Assembly (NCBI RefSeq): GCF_017876795.1
Contig: NZ_JAGIOR010000002.1
Coordinates: 682,001-746,000 of the forward strand
Direction: 5' to 3'
DNA: 64,000 nucleotides
Source: Rhizobium leguminosarum
Lineage (GTDB): Bacteria > Pseudomonadota > Alphaproteobacteria > Rhizobiales > Rhizobiaceae
Shown: positions 52,005-60,959 of the stretch, in pieces
Position numbering within the stretch: position 1 is the stretch's first letter
Layout: each line of letters opens with the position of its first letter
Program-made: the position numbers and the translations under genes
Notes under the pieces: generated by a model
Seen by the model: the letters and a program-made list of their open reading frames with translations, nothing else
What the model was told of the DNA's origin: nothing
Database searches by the model: none

Positions 52005-54410
52005 ATGAGAAGTGATCTGATCGCCCGCTACACGATCGGCGAGCCGGTCTATGAGAACGAGTTCATCGTCTATCCCGCCCAAGACAAGCGGATGGACCAT
52101 GCGGTCTTCATTGTCGCCCCCGATGTGGCGCTGAAACTTGATAAGGCGCGCTTCGAGCGGGTCTGGGCCTCGATCAACGAGGCGAAATCGCTGACCGCAC
52201 GCCGCTTCGTCGAAATCGAGGACCTCATTCCGCCGTCGCCCGAAGACGACAATTTCTATATCGTCGAGAAGCGGCCGTCGAAAACGCTGCACCAGTATCT
52301 CGACGAAACTGAGATGGTGGCCTACGAGCGCGCCGCCGAGATCGGCCGCCACATCCTCGAGGGCCTGGCGACGCTGCACGGCGCCGGTTACGCCCACAAC
52401 GCCCTGACGGACCAGTGCATCTACGTCTCCGAGGATTATTCCGGCCTGTCGGTCCGGATCGGCAACCTGCACCTGATCTCGAAAATCGGCGAGCACATCA
52501 TCCCGCCCTATGTGCCGGAATTCGGCGCGCCGGAGATCTATGCCAGCGGCACGTTCTCCGCCTCCGCGGCACTCGACATCTACGCAATGGGGATGATCGC
52601 CTACAAGCTGTTCCTGCCGAGGCAGACCTATAACAGCGTCTTCGACAGCGTCATGGTCTGGGAAGACGAACACCAGCGCGAACAGAGCTGGAAGAACATT
52701 CATCTCGATCCTTCCAATATCTTTCCCCGCCTCGACGTGCTGATCCCCGGCTTTCCCGAGGGGCTTGCAAGCCTGATCGAAAGGATGCTGAGCCGCGACC
52801 CGGCCCAGCGCCCGCGCACCGGCGCCGATGCGCTCGGCGAATACACAAGGGTGACGACAGGCATCCAGCCGATGTCGTGGGATCCGCGCGGCGGCATGCA
52901 GCAGCAGGCGGAGGCGCCGAAACCGAAAAAGTGGACGCTGGCCAAGCTATCGATGATCGGCGCGCTGCTCTTGATCTGCATCGGCGTCGGCGTCGTCACC
53001 ATCCCGAAGCTTCTCCGCCCGGATCCGAAGCTCGTCGCCGATGTCGGCGTCTGGAAGAAGGAGGCCGAAAGTCGCAAACAGCAGGCGATCACCGCCAAGG
53101 CGCCGGAGCGCCCGGCCAGTGACCAGGCGAAACTTTCCTATGACACCGGCGCCTCGGCGCTCACCTCGGCCGATGCCCTGCTTAAGGACGAAGACTACGA
53201 AATGGCCCTTCCGGGCTACCAGTCTGCCGCGATCAATCTCGGCAATGCACTGATCGCCATCGCCAAGGAGAGTGCCGAGAAGGGGAAAGCCGCCGCATCG
53301 GCTGCAGGCGGCGACAAGGCGCCGGCTTTTGCCGACGCCGACACCAAGATGAAGGCTGCCGCCGACAGCGCCACGGCCAAGCAGATGCATGCCGCCGTCG
53401 ACAGTTACAACGCGTCGAAGGCGGGGTTTGACGATCTCGCCAAGGCGCTGACCGCGCTGACCGCGGCCGAAAAGGACGCATCAACCAAGCGCGAAACGGT
53501 CAATCGCATCGGCGCCGGCGATAGCCCCGATGTCGCCAAGGCGAGCGGGCTGATGACCGAGGCGAAGGCCAAGGCCGAACAATGGCAGATGCCTGCCGCT
53601 ACGTCAGGCTACGGCGACGCCGCCAAACTTTTTGCCGCAATCATTGCCGACGTCATGGCATCGAAGGACGAGGCGACGGCGCTGAAGCAGAAAGTCGCCG
53701 ATCTCAGCGCCTCGATTGCCACCCGCGCGGGTGCCGCCGATCCGACGCTTGCCTCACTCGCGCCGAGGCTCAGTGAGGCCGATGGCCGTTACACAGCCGA
53801 GGCCTATAAGCTCGCGGTGGTCGCGTACAAACCGATCCTTGCCGATCTCGAGGCGCTGTCGGCGCGCGGCTTCTGCCCGGTTTCGCCGACCCTTGCCTTC
53901 GAGACCGTGCCGGCGGGAAGTTATTCGCTCGACAATGTCCGGCTGATGACCGCCTCGATGAAGGAGCTTGGCGGCATGCTCGGCGTTGCCAATGGCGCCG
54001 TGAAGATCGAAAAATCCTTCTGCATGCAGACCAAGGCCGTCACCCGCGCCGAGATGGCGGCATATTACACCGCCAATTCCGATCCGGTCTCAGCGCAGGC
54101 CTATGCCGACAGTCCGCAGCAGCCGGCCGACGACGTGCCGCTTGCCGTGGCGCAGACCTATACCGCCTGGTTGTCGAAACAGCTGAACACGCCCGTCCAC
54201 CTGCCCTCGGCAACCGAATGGATGGCCAGTGCGACGAAGATCGCGACTGAGAAACTGCCCGACAATGGCGACATCATCCTGCAATGGAGCGCCACCCCCT
54301 GCGAGGCCGGCGGCAACGTCGCCTTCATGGCGCAGGAAGGCTCGACCTTCGTCGTCTGCTCGGACGCTTCGGCCGGCGGCATCTTCCGGGTTACCGCCGA
54401 ATTGCGGTGA
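52005..54410 (+). CDS. Transmembrane pseudokinase with periplasmic FGE/SUMF1-like domain
   Basis: 801 residues from the ATG at 52005 after AGGGGGA. The N-terminal 290 residues have a protein-kinase fold, but the catalytic loop is HNALTD (His131; Asp replaced by Ala133) and the DFG is GNL, so it should not transfer phosphate; GAPE and DIYAMGMIAYKLF helices are kept. One membrane helix (about 313-332, MIGALLLICIGVGVV) follows. A long Ala-rich helical region (about 350-620) ends in a formylglycine-generating-enzyme-like domain (about 630-801: VPAGSYSL, CMQTKAVTRAEMAAYY, LPSATEWMASA); only one of the two FGE cysteines is evident. Likely a receptor linking envelope and cytoplasm. Last gene of the cluster. 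Confidence 0.82.
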   Translation: MRSDLIARYTIGEPVYENEFIVYPAQDKRMDHAVFIVAPDVALKLDKARFERVWASINEAKSLTARRFVEIEDLIPPSPEDDNFYIVEKRPSKTLHQYLDETEMVAYERAAEIGRHILEGLATLHGAGYAHNALTDQCIYVSEDYSGLSVRIGNLHLISKIGEHIIPPYVPEFGAPEIYASGTFSASAALDIYAMGMIAYKLFLPRQTYNSVFDSVMVWEDEHQREQSWKNIHLDPSNIFPRLDVLIPGFPEGLASLIERMLSRDPAQRPRTGADALGEYTRVTTGIQPMSWDPRGGMQQQAEAPKPKKWTLAKLSMIGALLLICIGVGVVTIPKLLRPDPKLVADVGVWKKEAESRKQQAITAKAPERPASDQAKLSYDTGASALTSADALLKDEDYEMALPGYQSAAINLGNALIAIAKESAEKGKAAASAAGGDKAPAFADADTKMKAAADSATAKQMHAAVDSYNASKAGFDDLAKALTALTAAEKDASTKRETVNRIGAGDSPDVAKASGLMTEAKAKAEQWQMPAATSGYGDAAKLFAAIIADVMASKDEATALKQKVADLSASIATRAGAADPTLASLAPRLSEADGRYTAEAYKLAVVAYKPILADLEALSARGFCPVSPTLAFETVPAGSYSLDNVRLMTASMKELGGMLGVANGAVKIEKSFCMQTKAVTRAEMAAYYTANSDPVSAQAYADSPQQPADDVPLAVAQTYTAWLSKQLNTPVHLPSATEWMASATKIATEKLPDNGDIILQWSATPCEAGGNVAFMAQEGSTFVVCSDASAGGIFRVTAELR

Positions 54411-54676
54411 GTGATCGGAAGGGTTGAGACTGAAAAGGAAAGCGATCTGCCGCGGACATCGGGGCGGGGTAATCTGTTACGATGCGTCGACCGGTGCAAC
54501 ACGTGTCGACGCAGGGCAGGGCGCCTCGACATAAGGTCCGTAGAGCTCCTTTTTCCTGATTCGGCAGCCTCGCGCTCAGGCGGTACTCTTCACCAAATTT
54601 CAATTCCAACTTTCATAAAATGCGCGTATGTTGAAAGTGGGGACTGCAGTATCCCCGCCTTGAGGGGTCGAGGACA
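54411..54676. other. Gene-free stretch after the caspase/serpin cluster
   Basis: No plausible coding sequence. It contains a short interrupted palindrome (GCGTCGAC near 54483 and GTCGACGC near 54507) but no convincing terminator. Confidence 0.35.
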
Positions 54677-54988
54677 ATGTGCTGGAATACATCATCAGCA
54701 TTCACGCCGGTCGGTTTTGCTTTGCGAGGTCCGGCATCTCGCAAGATCGTATGGACGCTGGGGGACGCGGCGCGTCTCCTGATCAATGACTGGCCTTGCG
54801 ATGACGGCGAGGAATATGTAGCTGCCGTGAAAGCCTGCGTCGACGCGATCAGCGGGAAAATTGCCCCGGAACAATTCCGGGAAGCGCTTCTGCGGGCGGC
54901 CGATGAGGCGGGCATCGCTGCTCTCAGTCTCGTCCCGCAGGGCGTGGAAGCGCGACAACTGGATCTGCCGTCAAACGCGCAAAGATAG
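54677..54988 (+). CDS. DUF982 domain protein
   Basis: 103 residues. DUF982 signature: a hydrophobic strand then ASRKIVWTLGDAARLLINDW and VAAVKACVDAISGKIAPEQF, RRALLRAADEAGI-like pattern. These small proteins are abundant and mostly plasmid-borne in Rhizobium and relatives; their function is unknown. The start ATG is preceded by a GAGGGGTCGAGG stretch. It stands alone between the caspase/serpin cluster and the nuo genes. Confidence 0.75.
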   Translation: MCWNTSSAFTPVGFALRGPASRKIVWTLGDAARLLINDWPCDDGEEYVAAVKACVDAISGKIAPEQFREALLRAADEAGIAALSLVPQGVEARQLDLPSNAQR

Positions 54989-55181
54989 TCCGAATGTCGA
55001 GAGGCCACCCGCCTTTCGACGTCATGTTTGCGCGCAACAGCATCGACAGCTCGGCTGGCGACGGCACAATCACTTTCAGATGGAAGCAGTCTTCTCCGGT
55101 CAGCCTGAGGACCTCAATAAGAGGGCATCGCGTTGTTTTCCCAGTAAACAACGCTAATGAATAAACAGAGGGAGAAAGTGT

Positions 55182-55943
55182 CTATTCGGCCGCATTGGCT
55201 AGCCAGATGCGCAATTGGCCGACCGGCTTGAAACCCAGCTTTTTCATTTCGTCTAGCGCTTCACCGCTATCATATCCGACAAGAGGCAAATCGGCTGCAA
55301 AAGCGATAGAAGCCAATGAAATTGCATCCCGGAAGGCCTGCGGCGTACCACTCAAGCTAAAGATATTGGAGATACCGACAACCGCGGGTGATCGATTTGC
55401 GATGCATCCCGCATCAAAGCCGTCGCCGGCCAATCGACCGTAGATATGCATGTCGGGATCGGAAAGCAGGGCAGGTGTGAAGACGTTGGCATCGGTCGGG
55501 CTACCAGACTCTTTCCAGGAACGTTCCCAGCGGTCCAGCGCTGCCGCATCGCGAACGCGTACCCAACCTTGAGGCGCACTCGATGAACTTTTATGAGGTT
55601 CAGACCAAATCCATGATGCGGAAAATAACAACCGGAACCCGTTGTTGTTGAGATCTAGCTTGGAAAAGCCGTCTTTGATACCAGGTCGCCGTCCTAGCCG
55701 ATCTGTCAGCCGATCGATTTCAATCAGCTGCTCCTCTGTTGCACCCCGGTCGAGGGTCGTCATGTTGGAATAGTATGGAGGTGCGACTGCATCACTTGAC
55801 CAAAATGCGCTGGTTCGCTGATCAGGCAATCCATGGGCACGGAATATTGCCTGATACAGGTCGGCATTGTTAGCGGCACAAAGGCGCACTTTTTCCTCAT
55901 CTGAGCGTTCTTGGATATCGCTTTGTAAAGAGCTATTTGTCAT
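55182..55943 (-). CDS. Unknown protein with GNAT-like C-terminal region
   Basis: 253 residues from the ATG at 55943 (GTG at 55973 possible). No signal peptide. The C-terminal half (AGCIANRSPAVVGISNIFSL, then FAADLPLVGYDSGEALDEMK and LGFKPVGQLRIWL) has the order of an acetyl-CoA-dependent GNAT fold, where the phrase GYDSG...GFKPVG resembles the final strands. The N-terminal half (YYSNMTTLDRGATEEQLIEI) is not recognised. It is the only minus-strand gene between the two + strand blocks. Function unknown. Confidence 0.6.
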   Translation of the reverse strand: MTNSSLQSDIQERSDEEKVRLCAANNADLYQAIFRAHGLPDQRTSAFWSSDAVAPPYYSNMTTLDRGATEEQLIEIDRLTDRLGRRPGIKDGFSKLDLNNNGFRLLFSASWIWSEPHKSSSSAPQGWVRVRDAAALDRWERSWKESGSPTDANVFTPALLSDPDMHIYGRLAGDGFDAGCIANRSPAVVGISNIFSLSGTPQAFRDAISLASIAFAADLPLVGYDSGEALDEMKKLGFKPVGQLRIWLANAAE

Positions 55944-56211
55944 AGGAAACCTGTTGTTCAGAGCGGCTAACACCTAGCCGTTATATTTCGCGATGCCGCA
56001 TGAAGTGGCCCCATCGTGGGCATCTCTGCCCAACCCACGTTAAGGCGACGCTACCGTTTTCCTTCGCGTATATGGAGCGCGCCGATGCCGGCATTGTGCA
56101 AGATGTGTCGCCGTTGTACCATGTGGTGATAACACGCGCGCAGAATGTTCAAGTATAGCCAGAGCCAACGTTCGGCCGCGCATTTCACCGGTAAATAAGT
56201 AGCCGCGGGTC
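55944..56211. other. Gene-free stretch upstream of nuoH
   Basis: No recognisable gene or terminator. It serves as the divergent upstream region of the GNAT-like gene and nuoH; no FNR/FixK box is evident. It may be a rearrangement scar, since nuoG, normally next to nuoH, is now 2 kb away in inverted orientation. Confidence 0.4.
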
Positions 56212-57213
56212 ATGGAGCTTATCGTCACTCTTGGGCTGATCGTCTTCAAGGTCGCGTTGCTGATCGCGATCCTGCTGCTGTTGCCCTTGCCGCTCACTTG
56301 GCTGGAGCGCAAGATCGCCGGGCATATCCAGCAGCGGATGGGGCCGATGCGCGTGGGGTGGCACGGGCTGCTGCAGCCGGTGGCGGACGGGATCAAACTC
56401 TTGACCAAAGAGGACCACATCCCGGCCGAGGCCGACCGCTTCCTGTTCAAACTGGCGCCGATCCTGGCGCTTGCCCCACCCTTTGTGGTGTTCGTCGCAA
56501 TCCCTTTCGGCGAAACCGTCTCGGTGCTGGGCGCCGAGATCACGCTCTACGCCTCGAACATGAATGTGGCGCTCCTTTTCGTCTTCGCGGTGATCGGGAT
56601 CGAAGTCTACGGCGTCATCTTCGGCGGCTGGGCCGCCAACAGCAAATACGCGGTCCTCGGCAGCCTGAGGACCTGCGCGCAGATGATCAGCTATGAGATC
56701 CCGATGGGGTTCGCGGTCATCGGCGTGGTCATGCTGGCGCAATCCATGAGCTTGCTCGACATCGTGCGGGCGCAAGCCGATGTCTGGAACGTCGTCTACC
56801 AGCCGGTCGGCTTCTTCGTGTTCTTCGTCGCCGGACTGGCCGAAGCGCAGCGCATTCCCTTCGACCTGGCGGAGGCGGAAGGCGACCTGGGTGCCGGGTT
56901 CCATACCGAATACAGCGGTATCCGCTTCGCTTTCTTCATGGTCAGCGAATATGCCATCGTACTACTTGTGTCGGTCCTGGTGGTGATCCTGTTCTTCGGC
57001 GGTTGGAACGGAGTTCTGATTCCCTTGCCACCGTTGCTGTGGTTTCTGCTCAAGGTCGCGTTCTTCGTCTATGTGTTTATCTGGTTCCGCTTCACTTTCC
57101 CCCGCTACCGCTACGACCAACTGATGGCGATCGGATGGAAAGTCTTGCTTCCTCTGTCGATGGCGAACATAATTATAACCGGTGTACTTTTAGGGGCCGT
57201 AGCGGCTCCGTAG
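56212..57213 (+). CDS. nuoH: NADH-quinone oxidoreductase subunit NuoH
   Basis: 333-residue membrane subunit that links the hydrophilic arm of complex I to the proton-pumping arm and forms part of the quinone site. About eight membrane helices. Conserved loop WLERKIAGHIQQRMGPMRVG and the quinone-site segment AEAQRIPFDLAEAEGDLGAGFHTEYSG (shown in part at residues 204-230) are intact. It is followed after 10 bases by nuoI. The upstream partners nuoDEFG are on the opposite strand here. Confidence 0.93.
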   Translation: MELIVTLGLIVFKVALLIAILLLLPLPLTWLERKIAGHIQQRMGPMRVGWHGLLQPVADGIKLLTKEDHIPAEADRFLFKLAPILALAPPFVVFVAIPFGETVSVLGAEITLYASNMNVALLFVFAVIGIEVYGVIFGGWAANSKYAVLGSLRTCAQMISYEIPMGFAVIGVVMLAQSMSLLDIVRAQADVWNVVYQPVGFFVFFVAGLAEAQRIPFDLAEAEGDLGAGFHTEYSGIRFAFFMVSEYAIVLLVSVLVVILFFGGWNGVLIPLPPLLWFLLKVAFFVYVFIWFRFTFPRYRYDQLMAIGWKVLLPLSMANIIITGVLLGAVAAP

Positions 57214-57223
57214 CGAGGCGGCG

Positions 57224-57790
57224 ATGTCGCGCGCACAGGACAAAGTTGGAAGATGGATTGGCTGGGCGTTCTTCGCCGATCTGGCGAACGGCTTGGCTCT
57301 GACTTTCGGCTACATGTTCTCTAAGCCGGTCACCATGCAGTATCCGGACAAGGAAAAGTGGTTGCCCTATTCCCGCTATCGCGGGCACCACTTCCTGACG
57401 CGTGATGAAGAGGGTGAGATCAAATGCGTGGCCTGCGAACTCTGCGCGCGGATCTGTCCCTGCGACTGCATTGAAGTCGTCCCCTACGAGGACGAGAAGG
57501 GCAACCGGCACCCGGCCAAGTTCGAGATCGACACGGCCCGCTGCCTGTTCTGCGGCCTGTGCGAGGACGCTTGCCCGGCGGATGCAATCGCGCTTGGCCA
57601 GCAGTACGAATTCTCGAGTTTTCCTTCAGCCGACCTGGTGATCGGACGAGACGATCTGCTCGCGAAGCCTGGGAAGGCGGCAACCGGCGGCGGCGTGGTT
57701 ACCGCGCGCCTGAATACGAAGAAGGACGTGCTCGTCGAAACGAAAGTGACGCAAGGCTACAACTGGTGGCGGAATATCCGCAAAACGTGA
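57224..57790 (+). CDS. nuoI: NADH-quinone oxidoreductase subunit NuoI
   Basis: 188-residue ferredoxin-like subunit carrying two 4Fe-4S clusters: CVACELCARICPCDCIEV and CLFCGLCEDACPADAI. It passes electrons towards the quinone site. The N-terminal amphipathic segment (WAFFADLANGLALTFGYMF) matches NuoI. The C-terminus is somewhat extended (VETKVTQGYNWWRNIRKT). Downstream nuoJKLMN are absent; a CBS-domain gene comes next instead. Confidence 0.92.
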   Translation: MSRAQDKVGRWIGWAFFADLANGLALTFGYMFSKPVTMQYPDKEKWLPYSRYRGHHFLTRDEEGEIKCVACELCARICPCDCIEVVPYEDEKGNRHPAKFEIDTARCLFCGLCEDACPADAIALGQQYEFSSFPSADLVIGRDDLLAKPGKAATGGGVVTARLNTKKDVLVETKVTQGYNWWRNIRKT

Positions 57791-57835
57791 GCGCGCGCCA
57801 GTTGTCAGACAGGAGCGCTCGGACAGGAGGTTTAG

Positions 57836-58276
57836 ATGTTTGTCGGCGATATAATGAAAAACAAAGGTGTCGGTGTCATCACGGTCGCTCCCGATCAGAC
57901 GATGGTGGAAGTTCTGAGGTTGTTTCGCAGCAACAATATCGGCTTCGTCGTTGTCAGCCAGTCGAACGACGAATACCTGGGAACGCTGTCGGAACGGGAT
58001 TGCTGCAATGCGGTGGCGGAATACGGGGCCGAGGCGGCGATGATGCGGGTCGCGGACGTCATGAACCGCAGTGTGGCGACCTGTTCGACACACGATTTGC
58101 TACCCGTCGCGATGGGGATCATGACCAATCGACGGACGCGTCATGTGCTGGTCATGGACGGAGGCGACGTTGCCGGCGTGGTCAGTATCGGGGACGTGGT
58201 TAAACACAGGCTCGAGGAAGCGCAGCGCACGGAGCAGGATCTGCAGGATTACATCTGCGGGACCAGGTATCACTGA
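57836..58276 (+). CDS. Two-CBS-domain protein
   Basis: 146 residues forming a CBS pair: FVGDIMKNKGVGVITVAPDQ to LGTLSERDCCNAV, and VADVMNRSVATCSTHDLLPV to VAGVVSIGDVVKHRL. Such stand-alone pairs bind adenosine nucleotides or NAD(P)-type ligands and act as energy sensors. A strong ribosome site (AGGAGG) precedes it and it follows nuoI by 45 bases, so it is probably co-transcribed. A link to complex I activity is inferred from position only. Confidence 0.85.
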   Translation: MFVGDIMKNKGVGVITVAPDQTMVEVLRLFRSNNIGFVVVSQSNDEYLGTLSERDCCNAVAEYGAEAAMMRVADVMNRSVATCSTHDLLPVAMGIMTNRRTRHVLVMDGGDVAGVVSIGDVVKHRLEEAQRTEQDLQDYICGTRYH

Positions 58277-58350
58277 CGTCGCCAGATCGATGTAAAGACC
58301 ACCGGGACACGGCGGCTTCCCGGGGCCTTGCGATGCCCGACCCCAAATCT

Positions 58351-60929
58351 TCAGACCCCACGCCAGATCCGGTCCGTGCGGTCGACCTCAAGAGTGGCGT
58401 CCACCTTCTGGACCTCCACCGGGCATGGGTATTCACCCCGCCGCATCAGGCTGTTGAGACGCAAGGCTCTGTAGTTTTCCGGAATGAAGACGAGGCCCTT
58501 GGGAAACCGCCTGTCGACCTTGAGCTGTGCCGTCAGTTCGCCCTGGGCTGAACGCACGATCACCTGATCGCCGTCCGAAAGGGCAAGCTGTGCGGCATCC
58601 TGCGCGCTCATTGCGACATAGGGATCGTTGGCGACCGTGTTCAGGATGTCCGACCGTTCGGAAAGATATCCGTTGTGGAACAGGCAGTCGCCGGTGATCA
58701 GCATGAGCCGGTCGGCGGCTATCGGGACGGGCGGCGGCGCAAGGAACAAGCCAGTCGGTGGTGTTGGCACTGCCTTGGTGAATGCGCCGTCGGCGCCAAG
58801 CCCGTCCTGCGTCAATCCCTGATAGACCGGAACCAGTCGGGCAATCTCATCGAAAATTTCGCCTTGCGTCGAAGGCTGCAGCACCTGGTTGCGGAGCGCT
58901 GCGATGAAGTCGAAGATCGCCAGATTGCCTCGCGCCTCGAAAACCAGCTCACGGAATTTGCGAACCTTCTGGATCCGGCACTCGTTGTTGGTGAACGTGC
59001 CGGATTCTTCGCCGTAACCCGCCGCGGGCAGGACGACCTCGGCCAGCCCGGCCGTGTCCGTAAGAAAGGCGTCCTGGACGATCAGGAGATCAGCGGCGCC
59101 AAGCGCCTGCTGTACGAACGCCCGGTCGGGATAGCTGATCAGGGGGTCGGTTCCGGCAATGTAGAGCGCACCCATCCGCCCGCCGACGCAGAGTTCCAGC
59201 ATGGCGTCGAGACCCGCGCCCGGTTCAGACGGGATTTCGGCGCCCCAGTTCCGTGCAAGAGTTGCGCGCGCTGCATCATCGGCGACCGGCCGCAACCCCG
59301 GCAGAGCCGCTGGCAGACCCCCCATGTCCCAGGCGCCCATCTGGTTGGCCCGGTCGAAGAGGAACTGCATCGCCGGGCCTTTGCCGAGCAGGCGAAGAAC
59401 CTGCAGCAGGTTGTTGATCTGCTGCAGCGTCATGCGCGCGTCGGGTGATCTCAGGAGATCGACGCTGACAAGCACGGTGACGCTGCCGGCTTCCTTGAGC
59501 GCGGTCGCCAGACGACCCGGCCCATCACTGCGAGCATCCGCCGCTGACCTCCCGATTGTTGCTTCGATGGCCGCAAGAACGTTGCCAGGCAAGGCCTGAC
59601 CAGCCGCTGTCACGAGTACGGCTACTAACGCCGCAATACTCGCCGCTTCTCCGCCCGGCGGTACGCGAACCACCACCCTGGCATCGGCGTCCAGACGGGA
59701 TGGCCGCGCCGAGAGCATGAGCAATCCGGCCTGCCGCCGCCGCGCGGCATCGCGCAATAGGTATTCGGTGACCGGGTTCTCCTCGGTCACGTTTCCGCCG
59801 ACGATGAGTATACAGTCGTTGCCGATCACCTCGCCCAGCGGTGCGCGGCTGTAGAACCCTCCCAGCAGCGGGCCGAGCGTATCGAAGGGCGCGGACCAGC
59901 GAGAAGAGCAGTCAATGTTGTTGGTCCGGAACACCGTCCGCAACAGCTTCTGGAACTGATAGAGCACCTCGTTGGGCAGTCGCGGCGAGGCCAGCCCGCC
60001 GGCTGCCTTGCCCTCGACGGCCGATAGCCGCCGGCGCAGATAGTCGCCCACTTCGTCCCAGGAAACCGGCACCAGGGCGCCGTCACGACGGATCATCGGC
60101 CGCTTGATTCGGTCCCGGCTGGTGACGAAATCGAGACCGAAGCGTCCCCGTACGCAGAGCGTTTCGCGGTTCACACCCTCGTCCCACTTCGAGCGCACCC
60201 GCATGAACTCACCCTTGCGCGTACCCACCGTCAGCTGGCAACCGGTGCCACAATGCGGGCAGACCGTGTCGGTCTCGACCAGATCCCAGGGGCGTGCCTT
60301 GTAGCGATAGGGGAAGCTCATCAGCGCGCCGACCGGGCAGACCTCGACGCAGTTGCCGCACTGGTCGCAACTTGCGAGACTGCCCTCGAAACCGGTGACG
60401 GCGGTATCCATGCCTTTTTCGACGGTGCCCAGCGCCACCGCGCCGACGACCTCCTCGCACATGCGCACACAGCGCTGGCATTGGATGCAGCGGTTGACGT
60501 TCATGATGATGACGGGGCTGAGACGGATGCCTGCGAGTGGAATACACGCTTGGGGTCGTGGAACTCGCTTTTGCGGGGTCCGTAGGCCATCACCATGTCC
60601 TGAAGCTCGCATTCGCCGCCCTTGTCGCAGATCGGGCAGTCGAGGGGGTGGTTGGCGAGCAGCATGTCGAGCATGGAAGAGCGCGTTTCCTCGATCTGAG
60701 GCGTGTTCGTCCGCACCACCATACCGTCGGTGACCGTGGTGGCGCAGGACGGCTGCAACCGCCGCAGCCCCTCGATCTCGACCAGACACATGCGGCAGGA
60801 GGCCAGCGGCGGCAGGCGCTTCATATAGCAGAAGGTCGGGATATCGATACTCAAATGCTGGGCAGCCTGCAGCACCGTCGAACCGGGCTCAACTTCCAGT
60901 ATTTGCCCATCGATCGTAACGCTAACCAT
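58351..60929 (-). pseudogene. nuoG: NADH-quinone oxidoreductase subunit NuoG, frameshifted
   Basis: Largest hydrophilic subunit, about 860 codons in total. The N-terminal part (60929 to about 60530) has the 2Fe-2S ligands CRMCLVEIEG and CDKGGECELQD. The rest is in another frame: CIQCQRCVRMCEE, CDQCGNCVEVCPVGAL, then the extra-cluster motif CPHCGTGCQLTVG and a molybdopterin-oxidoreductase-like domain. One missing base near 60529 (after CACTCGCAGG) accounts for the shift (DPKRVFHS continues as IRLSPVIIMNVNRC). Real inactivation or sequencing error cannot be told apart here. Part of the minus-strand nuoDEFG group. Confidence 0.85.
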
Positions 60930-60959
60930 ACTTCCTCGCAGTCTGTGCCACGCAATCCT

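Noticed and set aside
54482..54514. Palindrome around GTCGAC after the pseudokinase gene as a terminator
   Set aside because: The stem is only about 8 pairs with a long loop and no T-run follows.
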